Shown here: piece after piece, positions 1 to 8,626 of the stretch | Position numbering within the stretch: the first letter of the stretch is position 1 | How the letters are laid out: the number at the start of each line of letters is the position of its first letter | Origin: an uncultured Chloroflexus sp. | GTDB taxonomy: Bacteria; Chloroflexota; Chloroflexia; Chloroflexales; Chloroflexaceae | Direction of reading: 5' to 3' | Length of the DNA stretch: 38,940 nt | Assembly (NCBI RefSeq): GCF_937951745.1 | Contig: NZ_CALFBQ010000092.1 | Coordinates: 1 to 38,940, forward strand | Position numbers and translations under genes: made by a program | The notes under the pieces: generated by a model | What the model was told of the DNA's origin: nothing | The model's database searches: none | Seen by the model: the letters and a program-made list of their open reading frames with translations, nothing else

Positions 1-2781
1 AGCGGCTATGTCTTCACCGCCGCCGATCAGGGCAGTGATAATGCGGTTGACTCGGATGCTAACCCCACGAACGGTCGTACCGCGAATTTCACGCTCACGA
101 GTGGTCAGACCGACACCACGTGGGACGCGGGTGCGTATCGGCCAGCTAGCGTCGGCAACTTCGTCTGGCGCGATGTGAACGGCGACGGCCTGCAAGATAC
201 TGGCGAACCTGCTATCAGCGGCGTGACCGTCACCCTGACCGGGGCCGGGCCGGATGGTGAGTTCGGCACGGCGGATGACATCAGCCGTACAACTGTGACC
301 GACAGTAACGGAGAATACCTCTTCACCGGACTACCGCCGGGCAGCTACCGACTGAGCTTCAGCGACATCCCGGCTGGATTGACCTTCAGCCCGGCCAATC
401 AAGGCAGTGACGACGCTGTTGATAGTGACGTAGAGACGAATGGTGAAACGACGGTCTTCACCCTTGTCAGTGGTCAGAGCGATCTCACCCGCGATGCCGG
501 ACTCTACCCGCTGCTCAGTCTGGGTAATCTGGTCTGGGAAGATTCCAACAACAACGGTGTCTTTGATAGTAGCGAGTCGGGCGCAGGCGGTGTGCGAGTC
601 CGCCTCTACCGTGACAGCAACGGCAATGGCATATGGGATGCCGCTGATCAGTTGGTTGGTTTAACCATCACCGACAGCAACGGTAACTACCTCTTTACCG
701 GCTTGCCACAAGGCAACTACTTCGTGGTCTTACCGGGCGCTCAATTCGCGGCTGATAGCCCGTGGTCAGGGTATCGCAGCAGTACCGGTGCGCTCTCGCT
801 TACCCTCGGGCCATTCGAGCCGGGTGTTGATGCGAACACCGATCGTGACGACGACGACAACGGCACCCAGCAGGTCCTCGATATCGTCAGTAGCCTGATC
901 GAACTGCGACCCGACAGCGAGCCGGATGTAGCCGTCGATGGCGATGACCGCAACAGCAACCTTACCATCGACTTCGGTATCTTCCGGCCAGCCGTAGTAG
1001 GCGATTTCGTCTGGAGCGATCGCAATGGGAATGGCCGGCAAGACCCTGATGAGCTAGGAGTGGCCAACGTGCGGGTTACCCTCTACTACGTGGGACCTGA
1101 CGGCATTGCCGGCACTTCCGACGATGTGGAGGTAGCGACGCAGTTCACCGATAGTGATGGCTTCTACGAGTTTACCAATCTACTGCCGGGCGACTACTAT
1201 CTGGTCTTCAGCGAATTGCCGGTGGGGGCGCGCTTCACCGCCGCCGATCAAGGCGCTAATGAAACACTCGACTCAGACGCCGATCCGGTCACCGGCGTGA
1301 CCGCCGTCTTCGCGCTCACGAGCGGGACGATCACCTTGGATTGGGACGCTGGTCTCATCTTGCCGGCCAGCGTGGGCGACCGAGTGTGGGAAGACCGCAA
1401 CGGCAATGGTGTGCAAGACGCAGGCGAGCCGGGTATTGAGGGTGTAACCGTGCGCCTAACCGGTTTCGATATTGACGGAAATACCGTTGATCGGAGCACG
1501 ACCACCGATAGCAACGGCAACTACCGCTTCGATAACCTGCAACCGGGTGAGTACACAATTACAATCACACCACCGGCTGGCTACGTCATCATCACCGCCA
1601 ACCGTGGCAGTGATACCGGTGCCGACTCAGATGTCGATCCGTCGAGCGGAGCAACCGACCGCTTCATCATCGGCGGTGGCGACATTGATCTGACGTGGGA
1701 TGCTGGTCTGTACCGACCAGCCATTGTGGGTGATCGAGTCTGGCTGGACGTGGACGGCAACGGTGTCCAAGACGCGGGTGAGCAAGGCGTTGCTGGGGTG
1801 ACGGTGCGATTGACCGGCACCACCGGCACAGGCGAGACAATAACGCGCACTGTGACGACCGACGACAACGGTAACTATCGGTTCGACGACTTACCGCCGG
1901 GGTCGTACACTATCACCGTCACACCACCAGCCGGCTATGCCATCACCGTGGCTAACCGCAGTGGTGATGACAGTGCTGACTCGGATATTGATCCAAACAG
2001 CGGAACGACCGCCACGTTCACCGTCACCAGCGGAACAATTGATCTGACGTGGGATGCCGGCCTATACGTACCGGCGACGCTTGGCAATCGTGTCTGGCAT
2101 GACCGCAACCAGAACGGCATTGCCGAGGCAGGTGAAGAAGGGGTGAGCGGAGTAACTGTGAGTCTCTACCGTGCCGACGGCACGCTGGTTGGCACGGCAG
2201 TGACCGGCGATGATGGCAGCTACCTCTTCACCAACTTGCCGCCGGGGAGCTACTATCTCGAGTTTAGCCTACCGAATGGCTGGGCATTCAGTCCGCAAGG
2301 TCAGGGTGGCGATAGCGGGCGTGACAGCGATGTTGACCCGAACACGCAACGCACGCAGGTCTTCACACTCACGAGCGGCCAAACCGACCTCGGTTGGTGG
2401 GCGGGTATCCACCAGCCGGCCCCGCCAACGGCCATCACCCTGCTCAGCTTCACCGCCGAGCGGCAGAGCAACGGTGTGCTGTTGCGCTGGGTGACGGGCA
2501 GCGAACGGGATACGCTCGGCTTCGTGATCCTGCGCAGCGCGAGCGGCAACCGAGCGGATGCGGTGCCGATCGTGGCGACGCTGATACCAGCGCAGGGCAG
2601 CGCAGGCAGCGGCGCGAGCTACCAGTGGTTTGATCGCACGGCTCAGCCAAACGTGAGTTATCACTACTGGCTGGTCGAGATCGAGACAGGTGGCGGGCGT
2701 AACGAATTCGCGTTGCATAGCCCGGCGGTACAAGCGGTACAATTCGTCTATCGGGTGCTGGTGCCAATCATTCAGCGCTAG
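1..2781 (+). CDS. Secreted protein with SdrD_B-like repeats (5' end outside window)
   Basis: The reading frame is open from the first base, so the gene begins upstream and only its last 926 codons are present. It carries a partial module followed by six SdrD_B/Cna-B-like modules, each opening with a [VL]G[ND]xVWxDxNxxG signature at about bases 151, 520, 997, 1372, 1726 and 2080. Acidic loops such as DVNGDG suggest calcium binding. Each module also has a GxYxFxxLPPGxY core and a DSD(A/V)xP segment. After the last module (about base 2420) comes a fibronectin-like tail (LLRWVTGSERDTLGF), and the protein ends VLVPIIQR. No LPXTG, PEP-CTERM or membrane anchor is visible. Its likely role is an extracellular stalk or adhesin. 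The closing octapeptide matches the ends of the two giant proteins at 20483-29438. The function is inferred from the repeat family; the specific partner is unknown. Confidence 0.85.
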   Translation, partial: SGYVFTAADQGSDNAVDSDANPTNGRTANFTLTSGQTDTTWDAGAYRPASVGNFVWRDVNGDGLQDTGEPAISGVTVTLTGAGPDGEFGTADDISRTTVTDSNGEYLFTGLPPGSYRLSFSDIPAGLTFSPANQGSDDAVDSDVETNGETTVFTLVSGQSDLTRDAGLYPLLSLGNLVWEDSNNNGVFDSSESGAGGVRVRLYRDSNGNGIWDAADQLVGLTITDSNGNYLFTGLPQGNYFVVLPGAQFAADSPWSGYRSSTGALSLTLGPFEPGVDANTDRDDDDNGTQQVLDIVSSLIELRPDSEPDVAVDGDDRNSNLTIDFGIFRPAVVGDFVWSDRNGNGRQDPDELGVANVRVTLYYVGPDGIAGTSDDVEVATQFTDSDGFYEFTNLLPGDYYLVFSELPVGARFTAADQGANETLDSDADPVTGVTAVFALTSGTITLDWDAGLILPASVGDRVWEDRNGNGVQDAGEPGIEGVTVRLTGFDIDGNTVDRSTTTDSNGNYRFDNLQPGEYTITITPPAGYVIITANRGSDTGADSDVDPSSGATDRFIIGGGDIDLTWDAGLYRPAIVGDRVWLDVDGNGVQDAGEQGVAGVTVRLTGTTGTGETITRTVTTDDNGNYRFDDLPPGSYTITVTPPAGYAITVANRSGDDSADSDIDPNSGTTATFTVTSGTIDLTWDAGLYVPATLGNRVWHDRNQNGIAEAGEEGVSGVTVSLYRADGTLVGTAVTGDDGSYLFTNLPPGSYYLEFSLPNGWAFSPQGQGGDSGRDSDVDPNTQRTQVFTLTSGQTDLGWWAGIHQPAPPTAITLLSFTAERQSNGVLLRWVTGSERDTLGFVILRSASGNRADAVPIVATLIPAQGSAGSGASYQWFDRTAQPNVSYHYWLVEIETGGGRNEFALHSPAVQAVQFVYRVLVPIIQR

Positions 2782-3062
2782 CAACAGTTCTCTTGCGGTT
2801 CTTTCACCGGTTGCTGTTCCTCACAATAGTGTGAAGGGCGGCGACCGGTGTTTGTATGCCAATTGAAAATGCGTAACCACACGAGCAGTTTGCATTGCTC
2901 GCGGCTGACAATCGTGCTCGCGGTAAGAATAGAGCGGTGTGAGCAATGGGCAGTTGTAGCAGCGACAGGAGATACTCTGCCCAAGATGAACGTTCATCTC
3001 CACGATGCTGCGTTGCTGTGAAGTGTTTTTCAGACAATTTTTTGACTTGTAAGCAAAAAAGT
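2782..3062. other. Gene-free intergenic DNA
   Basis: No convincing gene is present. Short open frames on the minus strand lack ribosome sites and any recognisable domain. Composition becomes AT-rich towards 3030-3130, where the palindromic promoter region begins. No clear rho-independent terminator follows the upstream gene. Confidence 0.5.
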
Positions 3063-3131
3063 CATGCCAAAGTTGGCATGTCATGATATAATAGGCAAAC
3101 AAGATAAAAAAGTCTTATCTTGGCATATCAT
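3063..3131 (+). promoter_or_regulatory. AT-rich promoter with palindromic operator-like sites
   Basis: A perfect inverted repeat (CATGCCAA, 2-nt centre, TTGGCATG) spans 3063-3080. It is followed at once by an extended -10 match, TGATATAAT (3084-3092). A second copy of the right arm, TTGGCATATCAT, lies at 3120-3131 and matches TTGGCATGTCAT at 3073-3084 with one change. Between them AAGATAA and TTATCTT can pair (3101-3121). The arrangement suggests a promoter controlled by a dimeric regulator and reading towards the gene at 3316. No good -35 box is seen, as expected for an extended -10 promoter. Confidence 0.4.
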
Positions 3132-3236
3132 CACTGGCTGCTAGAAGGCACATTCCCCTCGCTGAGGCAGAGGGCGTGTACGAGCAACTGCGACCGTTGA
3201 AGATCAGCGTAGAGTAGAGGTCTCATCTCCTGTCTG

Positions 3237-3260
3237 TGTAGGTATACCTGTAGGTATACC
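3237..3260. repeat. Tandem 12-bp repeat containing AGGTATACCT palindromes
   Basis: The unit TGTAGGTATACC occurs at 3237-3248 in the form TGTAGGTATACC and again directly after it at 3249-3260. With the following T, each copy contains the perfect 10-bp palindrome AGGTATACCT (3240-3249 and 3252-3261). It lies 55 bp upstream of the start at 3316 and is operator-like. No known regulator is assigned. Confidence 0.45.
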
Positions 3261-3315
3261 TCTTTCGGTATCGTCCAATCTGAGCTTGACGAGTATTCGC
3301 ACAGGAGCCGGCGCT

Positions 3316-3741
3316 ATGTATATTCGCTGGGTTGTGCGGCGGCACAAAAACGCAGAGATTGCCAATACCAATTTCCATGACGCCTATCTTGTCGAGAGTT
3401 ACCGTGACGAACGGGGGCAGCCGCGGCAACGCACGATTGCCTATCTCGGCAATATTCGCCAGATCGGAGGGGAATTTCCGACGATTGAGCGTGAGCTGTT
3501 TTTATTGCGCGCAGATCGCATCCTTGAGACCTTGCCAGAGTTAACTGAAAGCGATCGGCAAGAGGTACGGGAAGCGTTACGGCGCAAGGTGCCGCCATTA
3601 AATCGTGATGAGGTTATCCGGGGGTTTACTGCCAATTTAAGCTGGTACCGGCAATGGTGGGAGCAGAATGGCAATCCGCTCAGTGATGAGGAAGTGCTCA
3701 GTATTGTGCGGGCCACGCGGGGCAAGGTCGGTCCGATCTAA
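3316..3741 (+). CDS. Hypothetical protein, transposase-N-terminus-like
   Basis: The protein has 141 residues. The ATG at 3316 is preceded by CAGGAG with an 8-nt gap, so it is preferred to an upstream in-frame TTG at 3286. The first 45 residues (MYIRWVVRRHKN, then YLVESYRDERGQPRQR and a following IAYLG) resemble the short beta-strand opening of IS1634/IS4-type transposases. The rest is helical and charged, with no DDE catalytic core. It may therefore be a stand-alone protein that kept this small domain, or a remnant. It stands alone, 70 bp before the kinase gene, behind two sets of palindromes. The role is unknown. Confidence 0.6.
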   Translation: MYIRWVVRRHKNAEIANTNFHDAYLVESYRDERGQPRQRTIAYLGNIRQIGGEFPTIERELFLLRADRILETLPELTESDRQEVREALRRKVPPLNRDEVIRGFTANLSWYRQWWEQNGNPLSDEEVLSIVRATRGKVGPI

Positions 3742-3769
3742 GCCATACCTAGACCGAACATAAACAATT

Positions 3770-3781
3770 TTGTCATGACAA
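3770..3781. promoter_or_regulatory. 12-bp palindrome upstream of hybrid kinase gene
   Basis: TTGTCATGACAA is a perfect palindrome 29 bp before the kinase start codon. Its position suits an operator or activator site, but no matching copy was found elsewhere by eye. Confidence 0.25.
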
Positions 3782-3810
3782 TGGTAACAGCTCCGTGGTA
3801 GGATATAACC

Positions 3811-5307
3811 ATGGAGCAAAATACTGTGTTAATCGTTGATGACGATGAGCAGATGCGTGCGCTGCTCATCGAAACAATAGCCCCATTCAACCTCCGTCTG
3901 CTAACTGCGCAGCGCGGCGATCAGGCGTTGCAATTGGCCAGACAGTATCACCCTGATCTGATCCTACTCGACGTCATGATACCGGATATTGACGGCTTTG
4001 AAGTATGCCGATTGTTGCGCGATGATCCGATGTTAGCCCAGATTCCGATTGTTATGATCACCGCCTTGAATGATCGCGAAGCAAAAATACGCGGATTCGA
4101 GGTTGGTGCCGATGAGTTTATTACCAAACCGTTTGATCTCGGTGAATTGCAAGCGCGGGTTAACACCTTATTGCGCTTGAATCGATACCGCCGGCTCTTG
4201 CAAGAGCAAGCACGCGTGAATGCCGAACGAGCGCGGTTTGAGTGGGTGGTCGAGACGTCGGATAACGCATACCTTATTCTTGACCAGCAAGATCGGATCA
4301 CCTACGCCAATGCCCGCGCCCGTGCATATCTTGGTTTGACGGCTGATGAACAGCCGAGCAAGCCCTTCTGCGAGCTAGCTGCGCAGCGGTACCAGTTGGC
4401 GCCATCCGAGGCATGGGAACAGTGGCCGGTGCCGACTGATCTCCAGCGCTTCTTAGTGCATCCTGAAACGCTGCATAGTTCTGAACAATGGCTCAAAGTT
4501 GAGCCGGCGCTCATCCATCCGGCTGACGATCAAATTGTCGTGATCATCCGTGATGTGACGCAACAAATCACGGTCCAACGCGAGATGTGGACGTTTCATA
4601 CCGCGATCTCGCATAAACTGCGCACACCACTGGTCAGCATTATTGGTGGTTTGAACATCTTGCACGATAATATGGATCAGCTCGATCGTTCGATTGCGCG
4701 GAACATTGCGGCTATTGCCCTCAGCGGCGCGCACCGGCTGCAAAGCGAAATTGATGATATTTTGCTGTATGTGCGCAGTCCCGGTGATGCGCACTACCTT
4801 GATACATGCACGGTGTTTGAACTACCTGCCATGATCGCTGCGATCAGCCAAGAATTGGGGATGCAGACCGTCAGTCTCAACCTTGATCCCGCGCTCGATG
4901 CGCGGCGGTTGCGAATTTCGCGGCGTAGCCTAGAAACGATATTGCGGGAATTGTGCGAAAATGCCAAGAAATTTCATCCCCAACGCAATCCGGCAGTGAT
5001 GGTGCGCGTTGATACTGATCTGGTTCGTGATCAGGTGCGGTTGCTAGTTTGCGATGATGGGATACATCTGCCGCCAGAACAACTGCGCAAGATTTGGCAG
5101 CCGTACTATCAGGCCGAGCGCAGCTTTACCGGGCAGGTTGAAGGGATGGGGCTGGGGTTGGCGCAGGTGGCGCGGATCGTATTGGCGGTTGGCGGCAGCT
5201 ACCAGATACATAATCGCTCTGATCGGCCCGGAATCTGTGTCGAAATCCGCATTCCTTTTGCGGAAGAACAGGCGCGTGGCGTCGTGATCGGTGCAGGTGA
5301 ACGTTAA
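3811..5307 (+). CDS. Response regulator-PAS-histidine kinase hybrid
   Basis: The protein has 498 residues and no membrane segments, so it should be cytoplasmic. An N-terminal receiver domain (about 5-122) has the acidic trio VDDDE, the phospho-acceptor D54 in LILLDVMIPD, and the conserved K of ITKPFD. A PAS domain (about 145-255) follows. The kinase core has an H-box with H268 (ISHKLRTP), an N-box (ELCENAKKF, near 380), a G1 box (CDDGIHLPPE) and a G2 box (GMGLGLAQ, near 445). The receiver-first order suggests that an upstream kinase phosphorylates D54 to control its own kinase activity. AGGA at 3800-3803 supports the start. No cognate partner lies next to it. The family assignment is secure; the signal is unknown. 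Confidence 0.9.
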   Translation: MEQNTVLIVDDDEQMRALLIETIAPFNLRLLTAQRGDQALQLARQYHPDLILLDVMIPDIDGFEVCRLLRDDPMLAQIPIVMITALNDREAKIRGFEVGADEFITKPFDLGELQARVNTLLRLNRYRRLLQEQARVNAERARFEWVVETSDNAYLILDQQDRITYANARARAYLGLTADEQPSKPFCELAAQRYQLAPSEAWEQWPVPTDLQRFLVHPETLHSSEQWLKVEPALIHPADDQIVVIIRDVTQQITVQREMWTFHTAISHKLRTPLVSIIGGLNILHDNMDQLDRSIARNIAAIALSGAHRLQSEIDDILLYVRSPGDAHYLDTCTVFELPAMIAAISQELGMQTVSLNLDPALDARRLRISRRSLETILRELCENAKKFHPQRNPAVMVRVDTDLVRDQVRLLVCDDGIHLPPEQLRKIWQPYYQAERSFTGQVEGMGLGLAQVARIVLAVGGSYQIHNRSDRPGICVEIRIPFAEEQARGVVIGAGER

Positions 5308-5372
5308 GTTGACGCTTATCAGCTCTTCTGCTACTCTGTGAAGCCGGTTAAGCGCAGAGAAGGAGCCAGAGC

Positions 5373-6227
5373 TTGCGGATTGCAATCACTGGAGCATATG
5401 GGCAATTAGGGCAGGCTGTGATGGCCGCGCTCGCCGATCAGCACGATCTAGCGCCGTTGGGACACGGCCAGCTTGAATTGGCTGATCCGGCAACTGCTGA
5501 TCAGATTGCGGCCACCGGCGCCGAGGTGGTGATTCACGCTGCCGCCTATACGAATGTGGATGGGTGCGCGCGCGATCCATTGTTGGCCTATCGGGTCAAT
5601 GGCTTGGGCACGCGCTATGTGGCCCTTGGCTGTCGCCGGATCAATGCAGCGCTGGTCTATATCAGCACCAACGAGGTATTTGCCGGCGATGGCCGGCGGC
5701 CGTATCTTGAGGATGATCCCACCGGCCCGATCAATCCGTATGGCCAGAGCAAGCTGGCCGGTGAGCAAGCCGTGCGTGAGCTATGGCCGCGCCATTTTAT
5801 CGTGCGAGTGGCATGGCTGTTTGGCGGTGAACGCAATTTTGTCCGCACGGTGTTGCGGTTAGCGGCTAACCCGCCGGCGGGCGGGTTGCGGATGGTGGCT
5901 GACGAGATCGGCAGTCCCACTTACGCGCCTGATGTGGCAGCGGGTTTGGCGCAATTGATCACGACTGATTACTACGGCACCTATCACTTTGTTAACGATG
6001 GCATCTGTTCACGCTACGAGTTTGCGGCTGAAATCTTGCGCCGCGCCGGTATTGATACCCCGCTTCACCCTATTCGCTTGCGCGATTTTCAACGCGATAG
6101 CACACCGCCGCCCTATACCCCGCTGGCCAACGTGGCCGGTGCAGCGTTGGGAATTACCTTCCGTTCGTGGCAAGAGGCGCTTGACGCCTATCTTGCCCGT
6201 CTGCGCCGCGAAGTGTCATTACCATGA
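5373..6227 (+). CDS. rmlD: dTDP-4-dehydrorhamnose reductase (RmlD)
   Basis: RmlD performs the last NAD(P)H-dependent step in making dTDP-L-rhamnose. The 284-residue protein has the Rossmann start ITGAYGQLGQ (GxxGxxG), the AAYTNVDGCA segment, a YISTNEVF core strand and the catalytic YGQSK (YxxxK). The late VADEIGSPTY motif is typical of RmlD. The start is TTG, with AAGGAG seven bases upstream. Its stop overlaps the next gene in ATGA. Sitting before two glycosyltransferases, it probably feeds rhamnose or a related deoxysugar to surface polysaccharide. No rmlA, B or C is in the window. Confidence 0.88.
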   Translation: MRIAITGAYGQLGQAVMAALADQHDLAPLGHGQLELADPATADQIAATGAEVVIHAAAYTNVDGCARDPLLAYRVNGLGTRYVALGCRRINAALVYISTNEVFAGDGRRPYLEDDPTGPINPYGQSKLAGEQAVRELWPRHFIVRVAWLFGGERNFVRTVLRLAANPPAGGLRMVADEIGSPTYAPDVAAGLAQLITTDYYGTYHFVNDGICSRYEFAAEILRRAGIDTPLHPIRLRDFQRDSTPPPYTPLANVAGAALGITFRSWQEALDAYLARLRREVSLP

Positions 6228-7186
6228 TTGATGTGATTGTACCCAATTACAATGGCAGCGCTTTGCTGCCGGTGTGTCTTGACTCGTTGCGCGCGCAGAC
6301 TCGGCGTGATTTTGTGGTAACAGTGGTTGATGACGCAAGTACCGACGACTCGGTAGCGTTGGTACAGGCACGCTACCCGGAAGTGCGGGTGTTGGCGTTG
6401 GCGCAGAACCGCGGGTTCGCGGCAGCGGTGAATGCAGCGATAGCGGCGACCGAGCGCCCTTTTGTGGTCTTGCTTAACAATGATACCGAAGCTGACCCTG
6501 AGTGGTTAGAGGCGCTGATCGGCGCGCTTGAACGCTGGCCGCAGTTTGCCTTTGCCGCCGCGAAGCTGCGTCTGTTCGACCGGCGCGAGGTGTTGCATTC
6601 GGCAGGAGATTTCTATCGGTTGAATGGCGAGCCGGGCAATCGCGGCGTGTGGGAAGTCGATCGTGGCCAATACGATGCTTACACCGAGGTGTTCGGTCCA
6701 TGCGCCGGCGCAGCTGCATATCGGCGCAGCGCACTAGAACTGCTGGCCGAAGATGGCAAAGTCTTTGACGAAGAACTAGTAATGTACTGTGAGGATGTCG
6801 ATCTCAACTTGCGCGCGCGGCGCAAAGGTCTGCGTACTATTTTTGTCCCAACCGCAGTCGTCTACCACCGGCTGAGCGCCAGCGGCGGTGGCGTTTTGGC
6901 TAGTTATTATTGCGGGCGCAATTTTCCGCTCGTATGGGTGAAAAATATGCCGTCGCCGCTGGTGCGCCGCTATTGGCCGGCGCTAGTGATCTCGCAGGTG
7001 CGTTTTGCCCTGCATAGCTTGTTGCATGTGCGAGAACCAGCCGCACGGGCGCGGCTGCGTGGCCAATTGGCTGGTTGGCGCGAGTTGCCGCGCTTTCTAT
7101 CACGCCGTTCCGCATTGCCAGAAGAAACAGCGCCGGTCGTCGCCGCATTGGCGCTCGGCCAGCCACCTACGCAGAGTCCATCATGA
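6224..7186 (+). CDS. Family 2 glycosyltransferase (rhamnosyltransferase-like)
   Basis: This 320-residue GT-A fold enzyme begins MIDVIVPNYNGS, the nucleotide-binding strand of GT2 enzymes, followed by VVDDASTDDS. The metal-binding motif is in LLNNDTEADPEW, and an ED acceptor motif follows in YCEDVDLNLR. The layout matches rhamnosyltransferase-like GT2 proteins that act on cell-surface glycans. There is no convincing membrane anchor. It overlaps both neighbours by four bases (ATGA), so translation is coupled to rmlD and to the next glycosyltransferase. Donor and acceptor are inferred from context only. Confidence 0.85.
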   Translation: MIDVIVPNYNGSALLPVCLDSLRAQTRRDFVVTVVDDASTDDSVALVQARYPEVRVLALAQNRGFAAAVNAAIAATERPFVVLLNNDTEADPEWLEALIGALERWPQFAFAAAKLRLFDRREVLHSAGDFYRLNGEPGNRGVWEVDRGQYDAYTEVFGPCAGAAAYRRSALELLAEDGKVFDEELVMYCEDVDLNLRARRKGLRTIFVPTAVVYHRLSASGGGVLASYYCGRNFPLVWVKNMPSPLVRRYWPALVISQVRFALHSLLHVREPAARARLRGQLAGWRELPRFLSRRSALPEETAPVVAALALGQPPTQSPS

Positions 7187-7962
7187 CCAACGAACCATTC
7201 CTATCTATTGTGATCCCAGCGTACAACGAAGAGCGGCGCTTGCCGGCAACGCTCGCCGCAATTATGGCCTTTCTCGCCGCCGAGCCATACGCCAGCGAAG
7301 TGATCGTTGTCGATGATGGCAGCGAGGACCGCACCGCCGAGATTGCCGCTGCCTTCCCCGCTGTCACCGTGTTGCGCTGCGATCATCGCGGCAAAGGGTT
7401 TGCGGTGCGCGCGGGGGCGCTTGCAGCGCGCGGATCGATCATCTTGCTGTGTGATGCTGATTTAGCGGTGCCGATCGAGGAATGGCCGCGATTGCGCGCC
7501 GCGATCGAGGCCGGCTATCCGATTGCGATTGGGTCGCGTGAGGGAGTTGGTGCGACCCGTGAGGGCGAACCGTGGTACCGGCATGTGATGGGACGGGTGT
7601 TCAATTGGATCATTCGCCTCGTGGCTCTGCAAGGAATTAACGATACCCAGTGCGGCTTCAAGGCGTTGCGCCGTGATGTGGCCCGCGATCTCTTCCGCCG
7701 GGTGCGTATGTATGGCGATGATGCGCCAGTTGTGCGCGGCGCCGCTGTGACCGCGTATGATGTCGAATTGCTCTTCCTTGCCCAACGCCGTGGCTACCCA
7801 ATCGCCGAAATTCCGGTGACGTGGCGCTACGGTGCGGAAACGAAAGTTAATCCGCTGCGCGACTCGTGGCGCAACTTGCGTGATGTGCTCCGGGTGCGCT
7901 GGAATGATCTCCGTGGCCAGTATGACGTCACATCTGCCGCGGTAGAGGAGGTTGCTCCCTGA
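7183..7962 (+). CDS. Family 2 glycosyltransferase (dolichyl-phosphate glucosyltransferase-like)
   Basis: The protein has 259 residues. The ATG overlapping the previous stop (ATGA) is chosen over an in-frame start 108 bases upstream inside that gene. Motifs are SIVIPAYNEERRLP, VVDDGSEDRT, the metal-binding DADLAVP, IGSREGVGAT, and the late NDTQCGFKALRRD that marks polyprenyl-phosphate glycosyltransferases of the DPG/ALG5 type. It lacks the C-terminal membrane segments seen in some relatives. It may load a sugar onto a lipid carrier for the surface glycan made with the two preceding enzymes. Confidence 0.85.
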   Translation: MTNEPFLSIVIPAYNEERRLPATLAAIMAFLAAEPYASEVIVVDDGSEDRTAEIAAAFPAVTVLRCDHRGKGFAVRAGALAARGSIILLCDADLAVPIEEWPRLRAAIEAGYPIAIGSREGVGATREGEPWYRHVMGRVFNWIIRLVALQGINDTQCGFKALRRDVARDLFRRVRMYGDDAPVVRGAAVTAYDVELLFLAQRRGYPIAEIPVTWRYGAETKVNPLRDSWRNLRDVLRVRWNDLRGQYDVTSAAVEEVAP

Positions 7963-8249
7963 TGACTCCTGCCCAACGCGCGTATCTGCGCCGCCTCGCC
8001 CATGCGTTGCCGGTCACGGTGATGATCGGTAAGCATGGCCTGACCGAAAACATTCTGTCGAAGGTCGAGCAAGAACTTGATGCCCACGAGTTGATCAAAG
8101 TACGGTTTATCGACTACAAAGATATGAAAGAGGAGTTGGTCGAGACGATAGTGGCGACGACCGGGGCGATGTTGGTGGCAATGATTGGCCACACGACGAT
8201 CCTCTATCGCCCGCACCGCGATCCGGCGCGGAGGAAGATCCACGTATGA
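7962..8249 (+). CDS. yhbY: YhbY family RNA-binding protein (CRM domain)
   Basis: At 95 residues it is a complete single CRM domain, matching E. coli YhbY in length. The start LRRLAHALPVTVMIGKHG and the core ELIKVRFIDYKD are typical. The GxxG-like loop is present as IGKHGL. YhbY binds pre-50S ribosomal particles. The start overlaps the preceding stop by one base and its end overlaps the next gene in ATGA, so it is translated with the glycosyltransferase cassette even though its role is unrelated. GAGGAGG lies just upstream within the previous gene. Confidence 0.88.
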   Translation: MTPAQRAYLRRLAHALPVTVMIGKHGLTENILSKVEQELDAHELIKVRFIDYKDMKEELVETIVATTGAMLVAMIGHTTILYRPHRDPARRKIHV

Positions 8250-8626
8250 ACACGAAAGCCTTGCAACGCGGGTTCTGGCTCTCGTTCTGGTCGGTGGTGA
8301 CCATTATGACGGTGCGCGGCGCGATCATTCCGGCGCGGCTGCGCAATCTGCGGATTACTAGCCTCAGCGGGATCGGGCCGGTGTATGCGACCGTGAGTTG
8401 GGGCTACAGCGCCGGCAGCCGGCCGGTGAACGTGATCTTTGACCTACAATTTGCTGGTGGTGCCACCGGCAGCGTCACCGTTGATGGCGAGGCGCTCGAG
8501 GCTGAGGTGCCGTTGATTGGGACGGCGCGGGCCGGTGAGGCGTATACCATCACGGCGACGTTGGTCTACCGCCAGTTGGGTTGGACATTTATCCGCCAGA
8601 TGCAGGTGTCGGGTCAGGTTGGGTAG
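8246..8626 (+). CDS. Small membrane-anchored protein, unknown function
   Basis: The protein has 126 residues. The N-terminus has a short charged stretch, then a hydrophobic segment (about 9-30, GFWLSFWSVVTIM) that could be a signal anchor, then a beta-rich exported region. The DNA overlaps the YhbY gene by four bases. Its 3' end runs 38 bp into the convergent gene on the other strand. No family is recognised; it may be a lineage-specific envelope protein. Confidence 0.65.
   Translation: MNTKALQRGFWLSFWSVVTIMTVRGAIIPARLRNLRITSLSGIGPVYATVSWGYSAGSRPVNVIFDLQFAGGATGSVTVDGEALEAEVPLIGTARAGEAYTITATLVYRQLGWTFIRQMQVSGQVG

Noticed and set aside
2804-3102. Minus-strand frames of 68-93 codons
   Set aside because: Cysteine- and serine-rich, no ribosome site, and crossing the AT-rich promoter region.
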